Assembly (NCBI RefSeq): GCF_036785885.1 | Contig: NC_092326.1 | Span: 5,146,001-5,210,000, forward strand | Origin: Coffea arabica | Lineage: Eukaryota > Streptophyta > Magnoliopsida > Gentianales > Rubiaceae | Reading direction: 5' to 3' | Length of the DNA: 64,000 nucleotides | Part shown: piece after piece, positions 23,301-32,925 of the stretch | Numbering within the stretch: position 1 is the stretch's first letter | Layout: each line of letters starts with the position of its first letter | Notes under the pieces: generated by a model | What the model was told of the DNA's origin: nothing | The model's database searches: none | The model's input: the letters and a program-made list of their open reading frames with translations, nothing else | Translations under genes and position numbers: made by a program

Positions 23301-24127
23301 AAGGCTCAAGAGAATTAAACTTACAAATGCACCCTACAAACCATTCTCCTTTTCATGTACTCCATCTATTCGTATAACTCACGATTTCCTATTATATTTA
23401 TTCGACACGTACATTGGTTTTCCAACGTCATTGAACCAAGATTGTGACAAACAAACAAAAACCTTAATTTCATCAGTCATTCAAAATTCACACAAATGTT
23501 GATATCTTAGTTTCAATCCACATTTATACACACAAATACAAATGTTGGCTCTGTCATTCAATGCTGTGATTACAAGAAATACGGCCCGTAACAATCTACT
23601 TTGAATGATAAACTCTTATGAATAGGAATAAAACTAACATCTTTTGTCATAGAAATTACTTTTAAAATTTTAAGAATGCTAAGTGAAATTATTAGAAGCC
23701 TCTGAAATTATCCCTTAAGGAAAATAAGCAAGGTAGGCAACAGACATCCTGGTTACTGCGCACCACACTACGCCCCATCACACCTATATTTGGTCTTGAA
23801 TTGAATGGCATTCCAAAATTGATTATCAACATTTGTAAAGATGTAGATGTACCATAACTAGATACCAACCCCAAGGCAATTGAGAATCTAAAACTCTTGG
23901 AGACCTAAAAAATCCTCATTGGTAGATCAATGCGCTGATCAGGAAAAATAATTCCGTGCGTAACATTTCTAAATTTCAGGTCAGGAGAAAAACTACGTGC
24001 AAATTTTCCTTTTCGACACATGTGATGAAGGCTACATGCATTTAGAAATTTCCAAGAACTCCAATAAAGTGAAAACATGTATGGTCGTAATGGGCTATTG
24101 AAAGCTGAAAGTATCATAATCTGGATA
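23301..24127. other. Unassigned sequence with one duplicated block
   Basis: No gene recognised. 23727-23907 is a diverged copy of 13921-14055. The minus strand is open over 60 codons here, but I recognise no protein family. Confidence 0.35.
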
Positions 24128-24492
24128 ATAATTTAGGGGCAAATTCCTCATATTTCCCATGTAGTTTATCATATTTTAAGATACACCCCTTATGGTTCAA
24201 AAAAGTCCACTTGTACCCTATGTGCTTTGAATTTAAGTAGGAAAACATGGAAGCAGACTTCACTAGCGGAGATTTCACTTTAAGCATTTCAATAGTGCAA
24301 TTAGTTACTTGATTCTAATGACGTGAAGACTCAATAATATTTTTCCTCTACAAATACCTCCAAAATTAACATTTGCAATCTTTAAAACGTTTCAAATCAT
24401 CACTTTTAGGGTATTTGAACCTTCTATACAATTAATTATTACTGAGAACCAAACATTCGAAATAAGTCTCCAGATCATATCAATTTAGATTA

Positions 24493-26688
24493 GCGCTCTT
24501 TGTGATTAGTGCGGAAGTTCTTTCTCGTCTGTTGAACAATTTGAGTATCTATCGGGGTTTTACGCCTTTTAGAGTTCCGCGGGGCTGCCCGCATGTTACT
24601 CATCTAGCCTACGCAGATGATGTTATTGTCTTTTCCAGTGGTTTGCGGCAATCTGTGCAGTTAGTGATGAAAGCGCTGGACGCTTATGCTTCAGTGTCAG
24701 AACAACAAGTGAATCAGCAAAAGAGTGGTGTTTTGGCTCATGCCAAGTTTCCTGGAAGCAGGAAACGGTCTATCACGGAGATGACTGGTTTTCAGTCAAA
24801 GGAGTTTCCGGTCATATATCTGGGTTGTCCTCTATATGTAGGACGGAGGAAGAGATGTTACTTTGCAGGGCTTTGTGACTCAATCACGAGTAAGGTGTTG
24901 TCTTGGAAAGGAAGGCTACTATCGCATGGTGGTAAACTAGCTCTAATCAAAAGTGTGCTGTCCTCTATGCCGCTTCACACATTCGCTACTTCAACCCCTC
25001 CTAAGTTGATGCTTAGCGGGATGGAGCGCATTTTTGCTGGTTTTTTATGGAGCTCCTCAGACATTGGGCCACGCTTACATTGGATTAAATGGGACCAGTT
25101 GTGCAACTCGTATGACAGGGGAGGTGCTGGTTTGAGATCCCTGAAGCACGTGTTTGACGCCTTTTCCATGAGATTGTGGTGGCATTTCCGGCTGCGGCAA
25201 TCATTGTGGGCTGAATTCATGCACTGTAAATATTGCCCTAACCTTCATCCTTGTTTTGCTGATACGTCTCCAGGGGACTCTTGGACTTGGAAGAGAATGG
25301 TGGCTATTCAGGGGGTAGCGGAGCAACACATCCTTTGGGTTTTGGCTAACGATAGTGTGAGTTTCTGGCATGATAATTGGTTGGGGTCAGGCCCATTATG
25401 TCATTATGTGGATACTTTTCAGGAATGTGCGGTTTCTGATTTTGTTGAACAGGGTTGTTGGAATGTACAACGTTTAAGCATGGTAGCGCCTAACGGATGG
25501 CTGGGGAGGATTTGAGAAGTTGTGCCACCATCTTTAGAACATGCGGATACCATGGTTTGGGCTCCTAGTACCTCCGGTGCCTTCTCATTAGCATCTGCCT
25601 ACCGAATCGCTCGAGAGGATGGAAATAGCTCTTGGCTTTACTCACGGCTCTGGATTCAAGGCTTGCCAATAAAAATTTCTTTTTTCATGTTGAGATTGAT
25701 AGGGTCCCGTTTGCCTGTGATGGACAGGTTGCATAAACTTGGTATAATTGGCCCCTCTCATTGTGGTTGTTGTCTACATCCATGTCTAGAGTCTTCTGAT
25801 CATATTTTCTGTACTAGTGAGGCACCAAAGAGGATTTGGGGTTATTTCGAAGGGGTGATTGGAGGGTTTCAGGAGTCCTTTACGGTACGTCACAAGTTGG
25901 CTAGCTGGTGGTTGAAGCCCACTCGGAACCTGTACCTCCAATACATTTTCCGTTTATTACCATCTTTGATCTCTTGGAATTTGTAGAAGATGCGGAATTC
26001 GTTTGTCTTTCATGGTCATCTGCAGCCTGTGGCTCATGTGTGTGCGCCAATTTTTGAGGATCTCAGGGATATTTTCCTCCTTAAATTTAAAAGTCTGAAT
26101 ATCTATACTCAGGATTGGCCGGGTTTATATGGTATGGTGGCTGCCCTGCATAGGATTTCTAGGACCTTGGTAGTTCGGTGGAGCTGCCCAGCTCACAATG
26201 TCGTCAAAATGAACTCCGATGGCTACTCTTGAGGAAACTCGGGGGTGAGTGGAGGTGGGGGGGTGCTTCGATGCTCGGAAGGAAGGTTTATCTTGGGGTA
26301 CTTGTGCTTCTTCGGGGAGATGACGAGTCTGCAGGTTGAATTGAAGGCATTGATTTTTGGTATTAGGTTGGCTATTGATTAGGGGTATTCTGATTTACAT
26401 TTAGAATCCGACTCTTTGGTTCTGGTTCAGATCATTCAAGGGAAGACTCGGTGTCTGTGGCGGTTGCAAGGGGATTTACAGGACCTGTTAAAAGTTAAAA
26501 CCTTTGTTAGAGAGGTATCACACTGCTTTCGGGAAGCAAATAAACCGGCTAACCGCCTTGCAAACATCGGAGCAGACTCTGAGAAGAACCTAATGTATGG
26601 CTCATTGCGTGATTTGCCTCGCTTGGTGAGGGGCGACTTCGCTCTTGATCAGATGGGTGTTCCAAGTTTGCATAGACTAAAAGAGTAG
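24493..26688 (+). pseudogene. LINE-C ORF2 (RT, zinc finger, RNase H) with four in-frame stops
   Basis: One frame without any frameshift runs to the natural stop at 26686. It covers reverse transcriptase (box YADD at 24610-24621, preceded by the PRGCPHVTHLA region), thumb (YLGCPLYVGRR), WHDNWLGSG, the zinc-binding domain (CGCC with HIFC, about 25762-25812) and RNase H (KMNSDG, VELKAL, ESDSLV, CFREANKPANRLAN). The last catalytic Asp is Asn. Stops are at 25513, 25984, 26230 and 26380; those at conserved positions fit C-to-T or G-to-A changes. It would have copied LINE RNA; the truncation and stops make it inactive. Confidence 0.88.
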
Positions 26689-26760
26689 CTTATGCTACTA
26701 TTTGTGTTTTCTAGTTTGGCTTGCTATGTTCCTTGTGATATTTTTCTTCAATTTGGATTT

Positions 26761-26811
26761 GTTGGCAGGGAGATTCGTCTATTTATAAGGGGAACCTCTG
26801 TCAAAATTTTC
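26761..26811 (+). repeat. LINE-C 3' hairpin
   Basis: GTTGGCAGGGAGATTCGTC, an ATTTATAA loop, then GGGGAACCTCTGTCAA. The outer stem has a G:U pair. Position and fold match the other copies. Confidence 0.7.
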
Positions 26812-27044
26812 TTAAAATTAATAAAATACTAGAGTATTTCCTTAAAAAAAAAATCTTCTATACAATAAAAAATGGTTGATATATTTTTATTATAAAGTGC
26901 AAGTGTTCATCTGAGGGTATTTTCGAAAGAAAACATTATTTTAGTTTATTATCACTAGAAACAAGTAATCAGTTACACTATTGGATTGCATTTAAAAAAA
27001 AAAATAGAGTGAATACAATATTATCTTGTCACTTACAATTCTCT

Positions 27045-27135
27045 CTTTTTTTTTTAAAGCAAATCTTTTTTTTATATAAAAATTTCGGCAGAGTTTCCCC
27101 TTATAAAGGGACGAAACTCCCTGCCAACAACCCAC
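27045..27135 (-). mobile_element. Very short LINE insertion (tail only)
   Basis: On the minus strand this is the LINE 3' hairpin (27080-27130) followed by an A-rich run (T run on plus, 27047-27073). ACAATTC flanks it on both sides, a possible short target duplication. Almost the whole LINE was lost on insertion, leaving about 60 bp of tail. Confidence 0.6.
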
Positions 27136-27703
27136 AATTCAAAGTAGAGTCTATTTCTTAAGTTAAATTTTCACTATTGGATTGTGTAAAGTTAAATTTT
27201 CACTAGTAGTGTCTATTTCTGTAAGTTTTTCACTTAAATTAAAAGCACAATGGATGTTAGTGAATATTTTTTAATCACAAGGGGTGTGTCTTAAAAAGAG
27301 TTAAATCATAGAGGTGTGGAATTAGCCCATAATCTAATTTTCCTAAAGAAAGATTTTGGCTAGAAATAAGATGAGACAGAAATAATGCAAGAAACTGATA
27401 AAAGAAATCAAGCGATCGATGTTTACCAAGACGATGTTTCTTCTCATTTCCTCTTCGCTGTTGCTCTCCTGTTTGCTGATAAAGACTTGTTATATCTATC
27501 TAAGGTTAAGGTGACTGGATATGCATTCCCAGTAAAATGAAGTTATTTGATACCTAGCTTCTTTCTTTGACCTATCAGACATTTATTGATCAGGCGTTTC
27601 AAGTTCATCTGAATGTGACTGGATTCTCTTTTTTTGTTTTTTGTTTTTTTTTGTTTTTCCCTTTTTTCCTTTTCTTCATCGGTTTTTTTCCTCCTCGGCC
27701 GCC

Positions 27704-28312
27704 ATGTCATCTCCCTCTTCTCTATCGGCTCCCTTGAAGGTGAAGTTTCCTTCACTTTAATCTCTTTGTTTTAATTGATTGTTCATCATCCTTATGAGTC
27801 AGTCTTGATTGATCAGAAAATAACTGTTGTCAAATGAACCTAAGAAAGGAACGCCGAAACTCATGAGCATTTCTACCAGTAAATTGTCGTTTCTGCATTT
27901 TCAGGTCGTTTCTACATTGAGAGGTGTAAAGAAGATGCTTCCTATTGGGAAACCATCTCATCAGGATGCCTAAAACGTATGCAAGAGAAGTAAGCAGCAG
28001 CCTACTCATTCATTTGACTTTTAAGCTGCGAAAATATTAATATTATTAGTTCAATTAAGCTTTTTTTTTTAACCCACATTCTGAAGCTTTTCATTCTCCA
28101 TCTCCAAGCTTGATCGCCTTAAAATGCAGCGCTACCTTGAAATGTTTTATTTTCTCAACTACAGAAAGTTGGTGAGTTCACTTGCGCCTTTACTATTCAA
28201 CAAATTACACACTTTCCAGCGTTGTTTTATGCTTATCTTTGGCTCTTATTTTGTCCTTTGAATTGTTATGTGTTTCAGGCTGAATCGGTTCCTTTGACCA
28301 ATTGAATAGATG
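27704..28312 (+). pseudogene. Possible spliced gene fragment, unknown
   Basis: A GCCGCCATG start at 27704 opens 12 codons (MSSPSSLSAPLK) ending at a GT donor (27740). A TTTTCAG acceptor at 27904 continues in frame with VVSTLRGVKKMLPIGKPSHQ to a TAA at 27971. Further exon-like pieces with acceptor and donor signals lie near 28100-28175 and 28280-28305. I recognise no protein. It could be a fragment carried by the Helitron-like element ending at 29703, or chance. Confidence 0.25.
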
Positions 28313-29676
28313 AAAGCAGGTGAGGCTCTGGTTTCTCTTCCTTGCCGTCATACACGAGCTTCAACAGGAGAATGTTGAAGAGGAGCTCGACCCAATAAAC
28401 TTAGCCCAGAAGCTAATAACTAAATTATGGAGTTGATCTTAGGTCTATATTTTCCGTTTTAGTTTTCCTTTTCTTGGGGTAATTATTCTTCCATACTGGA
28501 CGTGTGTTCTCCTGAACTGCAGGGGAATGAGCTGTGAACATTTTGATATGTGAATGAAATTTTGTGTTTGTTGTCTGTTGGTTTTGTATAAAGCTGAAAT
28601 ATTTTGATATGTGAATGGAATTTGGATTATGAAAAATGATGTGAATTAGTATTTGTTATGGTCTTCTGCACATATTGTGAGACATTTTTTTTTTAGGCAA
28701 AGTGATGCGGTTCCCTTTTTTTTTTTTTTGGGTGGATGGTGGAGGTCAGCAACTCAGTAATGCTGTATATAAGTAGTATTTGTTTCAAAAAATGGTGTAG
28801 TTTTTGAAAAATTTGGGAATAAGTAGTGTATACATTTTGTGTCTATTGAAGAGATATTTCCTGGTTTAGGCTCTATGAATGTTAATAGCATCTGCCTAGG
28901 TGACTAAAGCTGTTTGGTTAAGAATCTTCATGTCATTAAATGACTCTGCCAGTTCTTCCTTTTGACCATCTCATGTTGCTCGTCCTCGGCACTAACTCCA
29001 GAGGGAAATCTTGACTATACTAATTTTTGTAGAACCCTTCAAAGAGCATACATTTTTGCAAAAGCAGAGAATTAGTCAATAATAGCTTAAATTTTGTTGT
29101 CCACCTGAATGAATTTAATTTCTTTTGGCTTACAGCTCCAGGTTTTTCTTTTTAGTACTTCACCCCATTATTGCTACCAATGATGCATAATACTTTGTTA
29201 TCGGTTGTTTTCCATATAAATATCCTGATTTGCAATATTTATTCATAAGGATGCTGCAACATTATCGTCAAATTTGCATTCTTGCAGTTTTGTGATAACT
29301 TTTTAAATTCCATTTTATTTGTGTTGTATTTCAACTGCGCACAAATGCCTTCTGATTAATCATCTACCTTGTTAGCTAACCTCTCTGATTAATCATTTTA
29401 CTTTTAACTCTACACTATATTTGTAAGAAATGGTTTCCTGGGAGCCAGTATTCCTGTATTATATACTACGTTAGCTCCATTTTTTTCACCAGAAATGGTT
29501 TTGTAAAAAATGAAAGTTGGCGGTTGCCGTTGACCAGAAGCTTTGTGAGAAACGTCCGAGAAATATGAACAAAATTTCAGACTTGTGGGATGCCTATACT
29601 TAAAAATATACTTTTTTACATAAATTGTTAATTCTTTTATTACTTCAAAACTGGGCAGGGCATTTTATAGTTCTAT
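28313..29676. other. Unassigned, T-rich intron-like sequence
   Basis: No gene recognised. If 29677-29703 is a Helitron 3' end on the plus strand, this region is probably its interior. I could not find the 5' end. Confidence 0.3.
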
Positions 29677-29703
29677 CGCGCGAAGCGCGTTTATGCCTCC
29701 TAG
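29677..29703 (+). mobile_element. Helitron-like 3' terminus
   Basis: A perfect GC hairpin CGCGC-GAA-GCGCG (29677-29689) is followed 10 bases later by CTAG (29700-29703) and a T, the usual Helitron 3' end. The following bases TAGAACGAAAAG match the locus-P sequence TTGAACGAAAAG at about 15785-15796, so the element boundary falls exactly after CTAG. Confidence 0.65.
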
Positions 29704-29715
29704 TAGAACGAAAAG

Positions 29716-32700
29716 TGTGAAATCCACGACTTTTGGTATCCCATTTATTATTATATTCTTATTATTTTATTTTCTCAATTAATAAAAAAAGGGGGAGATA
29801 AAGTTATTATGTCAAAAAAAAAGGGAAAAGGGAAAATGAAATAACGGTAGGATGGGATAAGGGGCCCTATTAGACAAAAACTCTGGTCCAACCCACATAA
29901 TAGTAGGTAGTGCTAGGTTTAGAATTTTATTGAAACTCTAGACAGAAAAATAACCCCAACCTTGCCTTGCTTTCGTCTGCCTCCCTAGAGCAAGAGTCGT
30001 CAGAGAATAGAGAAAGAGAAGCAAGCGTCGCCATCAATCAATCAAACGATTAGGCACCCGAACCTGTAAGTCCCAAATTCACGCAAAACTTCTCTTTTAA
30101 GTTCTATTAGTCGGATTAATTATTCTAAAGATTTTATGAATATGTGTTATGTTATATATAGAGATATATGCTTGTATATGAGATTTAGGAGGATTCGTAT
30201 TTGAATTCGTATGATTAAGGTATTAAATTTTTATTATGGGATAAATAAGGTTTACCCAAATCTATTGGAAAGCTATTAAGGAAAAAAAAAAAAAGAAGAA
30301 AAGAAAGGAGGTGAGAGCCGCTACTGTTCTCTGCCATTGCTGAAGCCAAGCTGCAGTGATGCAAAAAAAAAAAAAAAAAAAAAAAAAAGGGAAAAGGATG
30401 TCGCCAACAGGTAAAGGCAAGGTTGGCCTTCTCGGCCAGCCAATGAGGAAAAAAACAAAAGAACAAAAGAACAAAAGTGGAAGTCAAGAATGGCGGCTGC
30501 CAAAGCTTGACAAAAGCTTTGGCAAAGCAACGCCAGTAGAGTAAGCCTATATGGGAAAAAAAAAATCTTTTTTTAATCAATAGTAATAACAATAATAAAT
30601 AAGTAAACATTTATATATATATGTATACTTTGGCAAGTATGCGGGGGTTAAAAATATAGTAAGGGTTTGGTAAATAGGCAATAAATAAATTTTAGAAATA
30701 AATAGTCCATCTTTATGGTTTATCATGGGTATTAAAATTTAGGACCCAATTCAAAGTAATTGTTAGAATTGAAGGGTTAGTCATGTAAACATTATACTTA
30801 ATTAATTACATCGAAGATTCTTAAAGGGAGATCTAAAACATCTTAATCTAGCTTTATTAGGTTAATGTAGACAAGGTGAGATAAGTTCTAAATTGTTAAA
30901 CGAAACGTTTAAAATAATAATAATAATAGTAAATTATAATTAATAAATAATAATAGTAAGAACAATCACAATATGGACATGGAGGAAGTAAATTGAGAAT
31001 ATAGACGAAAATAAAAATATAATATAAGTGCAATAAACTAAGGCAATAATTATACTACTAAGTCAATATATATATGTACATATATACATAAATAATAATA
31101 ACACCTACACACGCATAAAAGTGAAAATAAAGGGAAAGGTAATAGTAACTATTTAACATATTTATATACGTGGTAATTAAATAAATTAGCGACGACGAGG
31201 ACGAGAATAATAATAATAAATAATTATAAATTATAAGTAAATATAATAAGATAGTAGTCAAGATAATAAACATGATTATGAACAATTACTTTATTTTAAA
31301 TTAGAGAACTTTACAAAAAGGGAAACTTTTCAAATTAAGAAACTTGCCAAAAATAGAATCTTTCCAAATTAGGAAACCTTCCAAAAATAGAAATGGTCCA
31401 ATTTAAGGGAAATGCTATTAGGGCCTGCATAGTGGTCTAGATGTGAATTTTTTTACTCACTTAGAGGTGGTATATTTATGTATCTATAGGAAGTAGCGAC
31501 TAATTGGGGAACCTATGCATTTGATAGGTACAATACAAGGACCTAAGGTAGTTTCACTCGAGCAGCCAAACAGAGGTAGGTGGTACTTACCCTTCTGAGA
31601 TTTCAAATGTTCAAAATGAAATTCTTGTTTTCATTCCTATTTTGTTGTGTTGACTCGAAAGGTGTTTGATTAAATGCTTTACTTAGATATTTATGAAAGT
31701 TATATTTTACTATACAAAAAGGACCATGTGACTTATTTGAAATGTTTTGATATGTTATTATATACCAAATGAGTTGAATCTTTTATGTACTCAAAGATTT
31801 ATATATGTGGTGTGTGGAATGAATTTTTGACAAGTAAAGCTCAAAACAGTCATGGGATAGACGGTAGGGGCTATAATCCTGTATAACGGTCATGGTAGCC
31901 TGGTATAAAGTCCAGCCGATTGACCGATGGATAAAGTCATGGTAGCCTGGTATAGAGCCCAACCGATTGACAATGTCAGAGTAGCCTGGTATAAAGCCCA
32001 ACCGATTGACCGATTGATAAAGTCATGATAGCCTGGTATAGAGTCCAGCCGATTGACAAGGTCAGGGTAACCTGGTATAAAGTCCGGCCGATTGACCCAT
32101 GTATGAAATGAGACCAATCGGTAGTCATGAAACCTATTGGTCGCCCACCTAGAAGGGATAAATCTCTAGACTGAGTACTCAGTAGCCGGTCATTGCATGT
32201 ACTTGTTATGAGCTGAACTGAAAGAAGGTTTATGAACGGATATGAAATGATTTATAAACTATTTTAAAATGATCTATGAACTGATATGCAGCGTTTTACA
32301 TGATGATTCATGAATGGATATGAAGAGACTTATGAATTGTTATAAAGTGATTTACGACATTACGATTTCTCATGTACAATTACCAATAAGATGCTTTTAA
32401 ATTGCTTGTCATTATTTACTACTGATTGTTTTGTAAACGACGTTACCTTCCTGATTTTGGACGTGAACAAGGTGCAAAGATTTGATTTTATCTATATATG
32501 TATCTGTAAAGTTAAGAGTGCATGGTCCAACAAAGGGGTAAATATTACCTACTGAGCGATGTGTCGCTCAACCCACCTCTTACATTTTTGCAGATTCTGA
32601 AGAGTATGAATTGGTTTACGTGGAAGACCCTGAGGATGACTTTTATTAGTTTTAGACGAATAGAAATTGGCAGGCCAGCTACTTCTAGCCGTTAGTCTTA

Positions 32701-32920
32701 TTCACTTTTGTTTCTGCTGTTTCAATCAGAGAATGAATGTACGAACGTCTTGAATACTTGTAGATTTTTTTTTTATATGTGATTTAGACCGCACTTTATT
32801 TAGTTAAATTATTTAGTACTTTTAAAGTTAAACTAGTGAATGTCGTCTTGTATTCTTGAGTGAGACTTGGGAGTACGGCGGATGTCATGTGACGGGCACG
32901 TGCGGGCTCGGGGCGTGACA
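29716..32920 (+). mobile_element. 3.2-kb LTR-type unit (solo LTR or LARD-like), TSD AAAAG
   Basis: It begins TGTGAAATCC, ends GGGGCGTGACA, and is flanked by AAAAG (29711-29715 and 32921-32925). Locus P copy 1 at about 15790 shows the site without the insertion. No gag or pol is visible. A leader near 29940-30065 ends at a GTAAG donor (30066), and a pyrimidine tract with CAG lies at 32580-32593. The short downstream frame DSEEYELVYVEDPEDDFY then stops, which suggests a transcript with a 2.5-kb intron. E6 in NRPC1 has a similar end. The element family is not certain. Confidence 0.7.
31889..32100 (+). repeat. Minisatellite inside the LTR-type unit
   Basis: Five copies of a unit beginning GTCATGGTAGCCTGGTATA and ending CCGATTGAC are arranged as alternating longer (about 47 bp) and shorter (about 39 bp) forms, giving an 86-bp two-part repeat. 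Open frames through it are repetitive and not genes. Confidence 0.9.
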
Positions 32921-32925
32921 AAAAG

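Larger units (their letters stand above)
24433..26854 (+). mobile_element. LINE-C, 5'-truncated with 5' inversion
   Basis: The target duplication CTTCTATACAAT (24421-24432 and 26855-26866) brackets the insertion. About 24433-24490 is inverted: its complement matches LINE-B at about 19348-19400. From about 24491 the element runs forward, and the 65 bp of LINE-B 19401-19465 are missing at the junction. It ends with the 3' hairpin (26761-26811) and an A run. This is the twin-priming type of LINE insertion. Confidence 0.8.
24137..27328. mobile_element. Mutator-like non-autonomous element hosting two LINE insertions
   Basis: Inverted ends GGGCAAATTCC (24137) and the complement of GGGCTAATTCC (ending 27328) continue into diverged inverted arms over 100 bp, including AAGATACACCCCTTATGG against AAGACACACCCCTTGTG. 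Flanking 9-mers ATAATTTAG and ATAATCTAA match at 7 of 9 positions, consistent with an old Mutator duplication. LINE-C (24433-26854) and a LINE tail (27045-27135) are later insertions within it. Confidence 0.65.

Noticed and set aside
30215..30610. Phe-rich minus-strand frames
   Set aside because: They come from A runs on the plus strand inside the LTR-type unit; low complexity.
31889..32100. Regularly spaced repeats resembling a CRISPR array
   Set aside because: Units are contiguous, diverged and of two lengths, with no unique spacers, in plant DNA.
31783..32117. Minus-strand open frames with repeated peptide
   Set aside because: They only read through the minisatellite, and the period does not keep a frame with any protein family.
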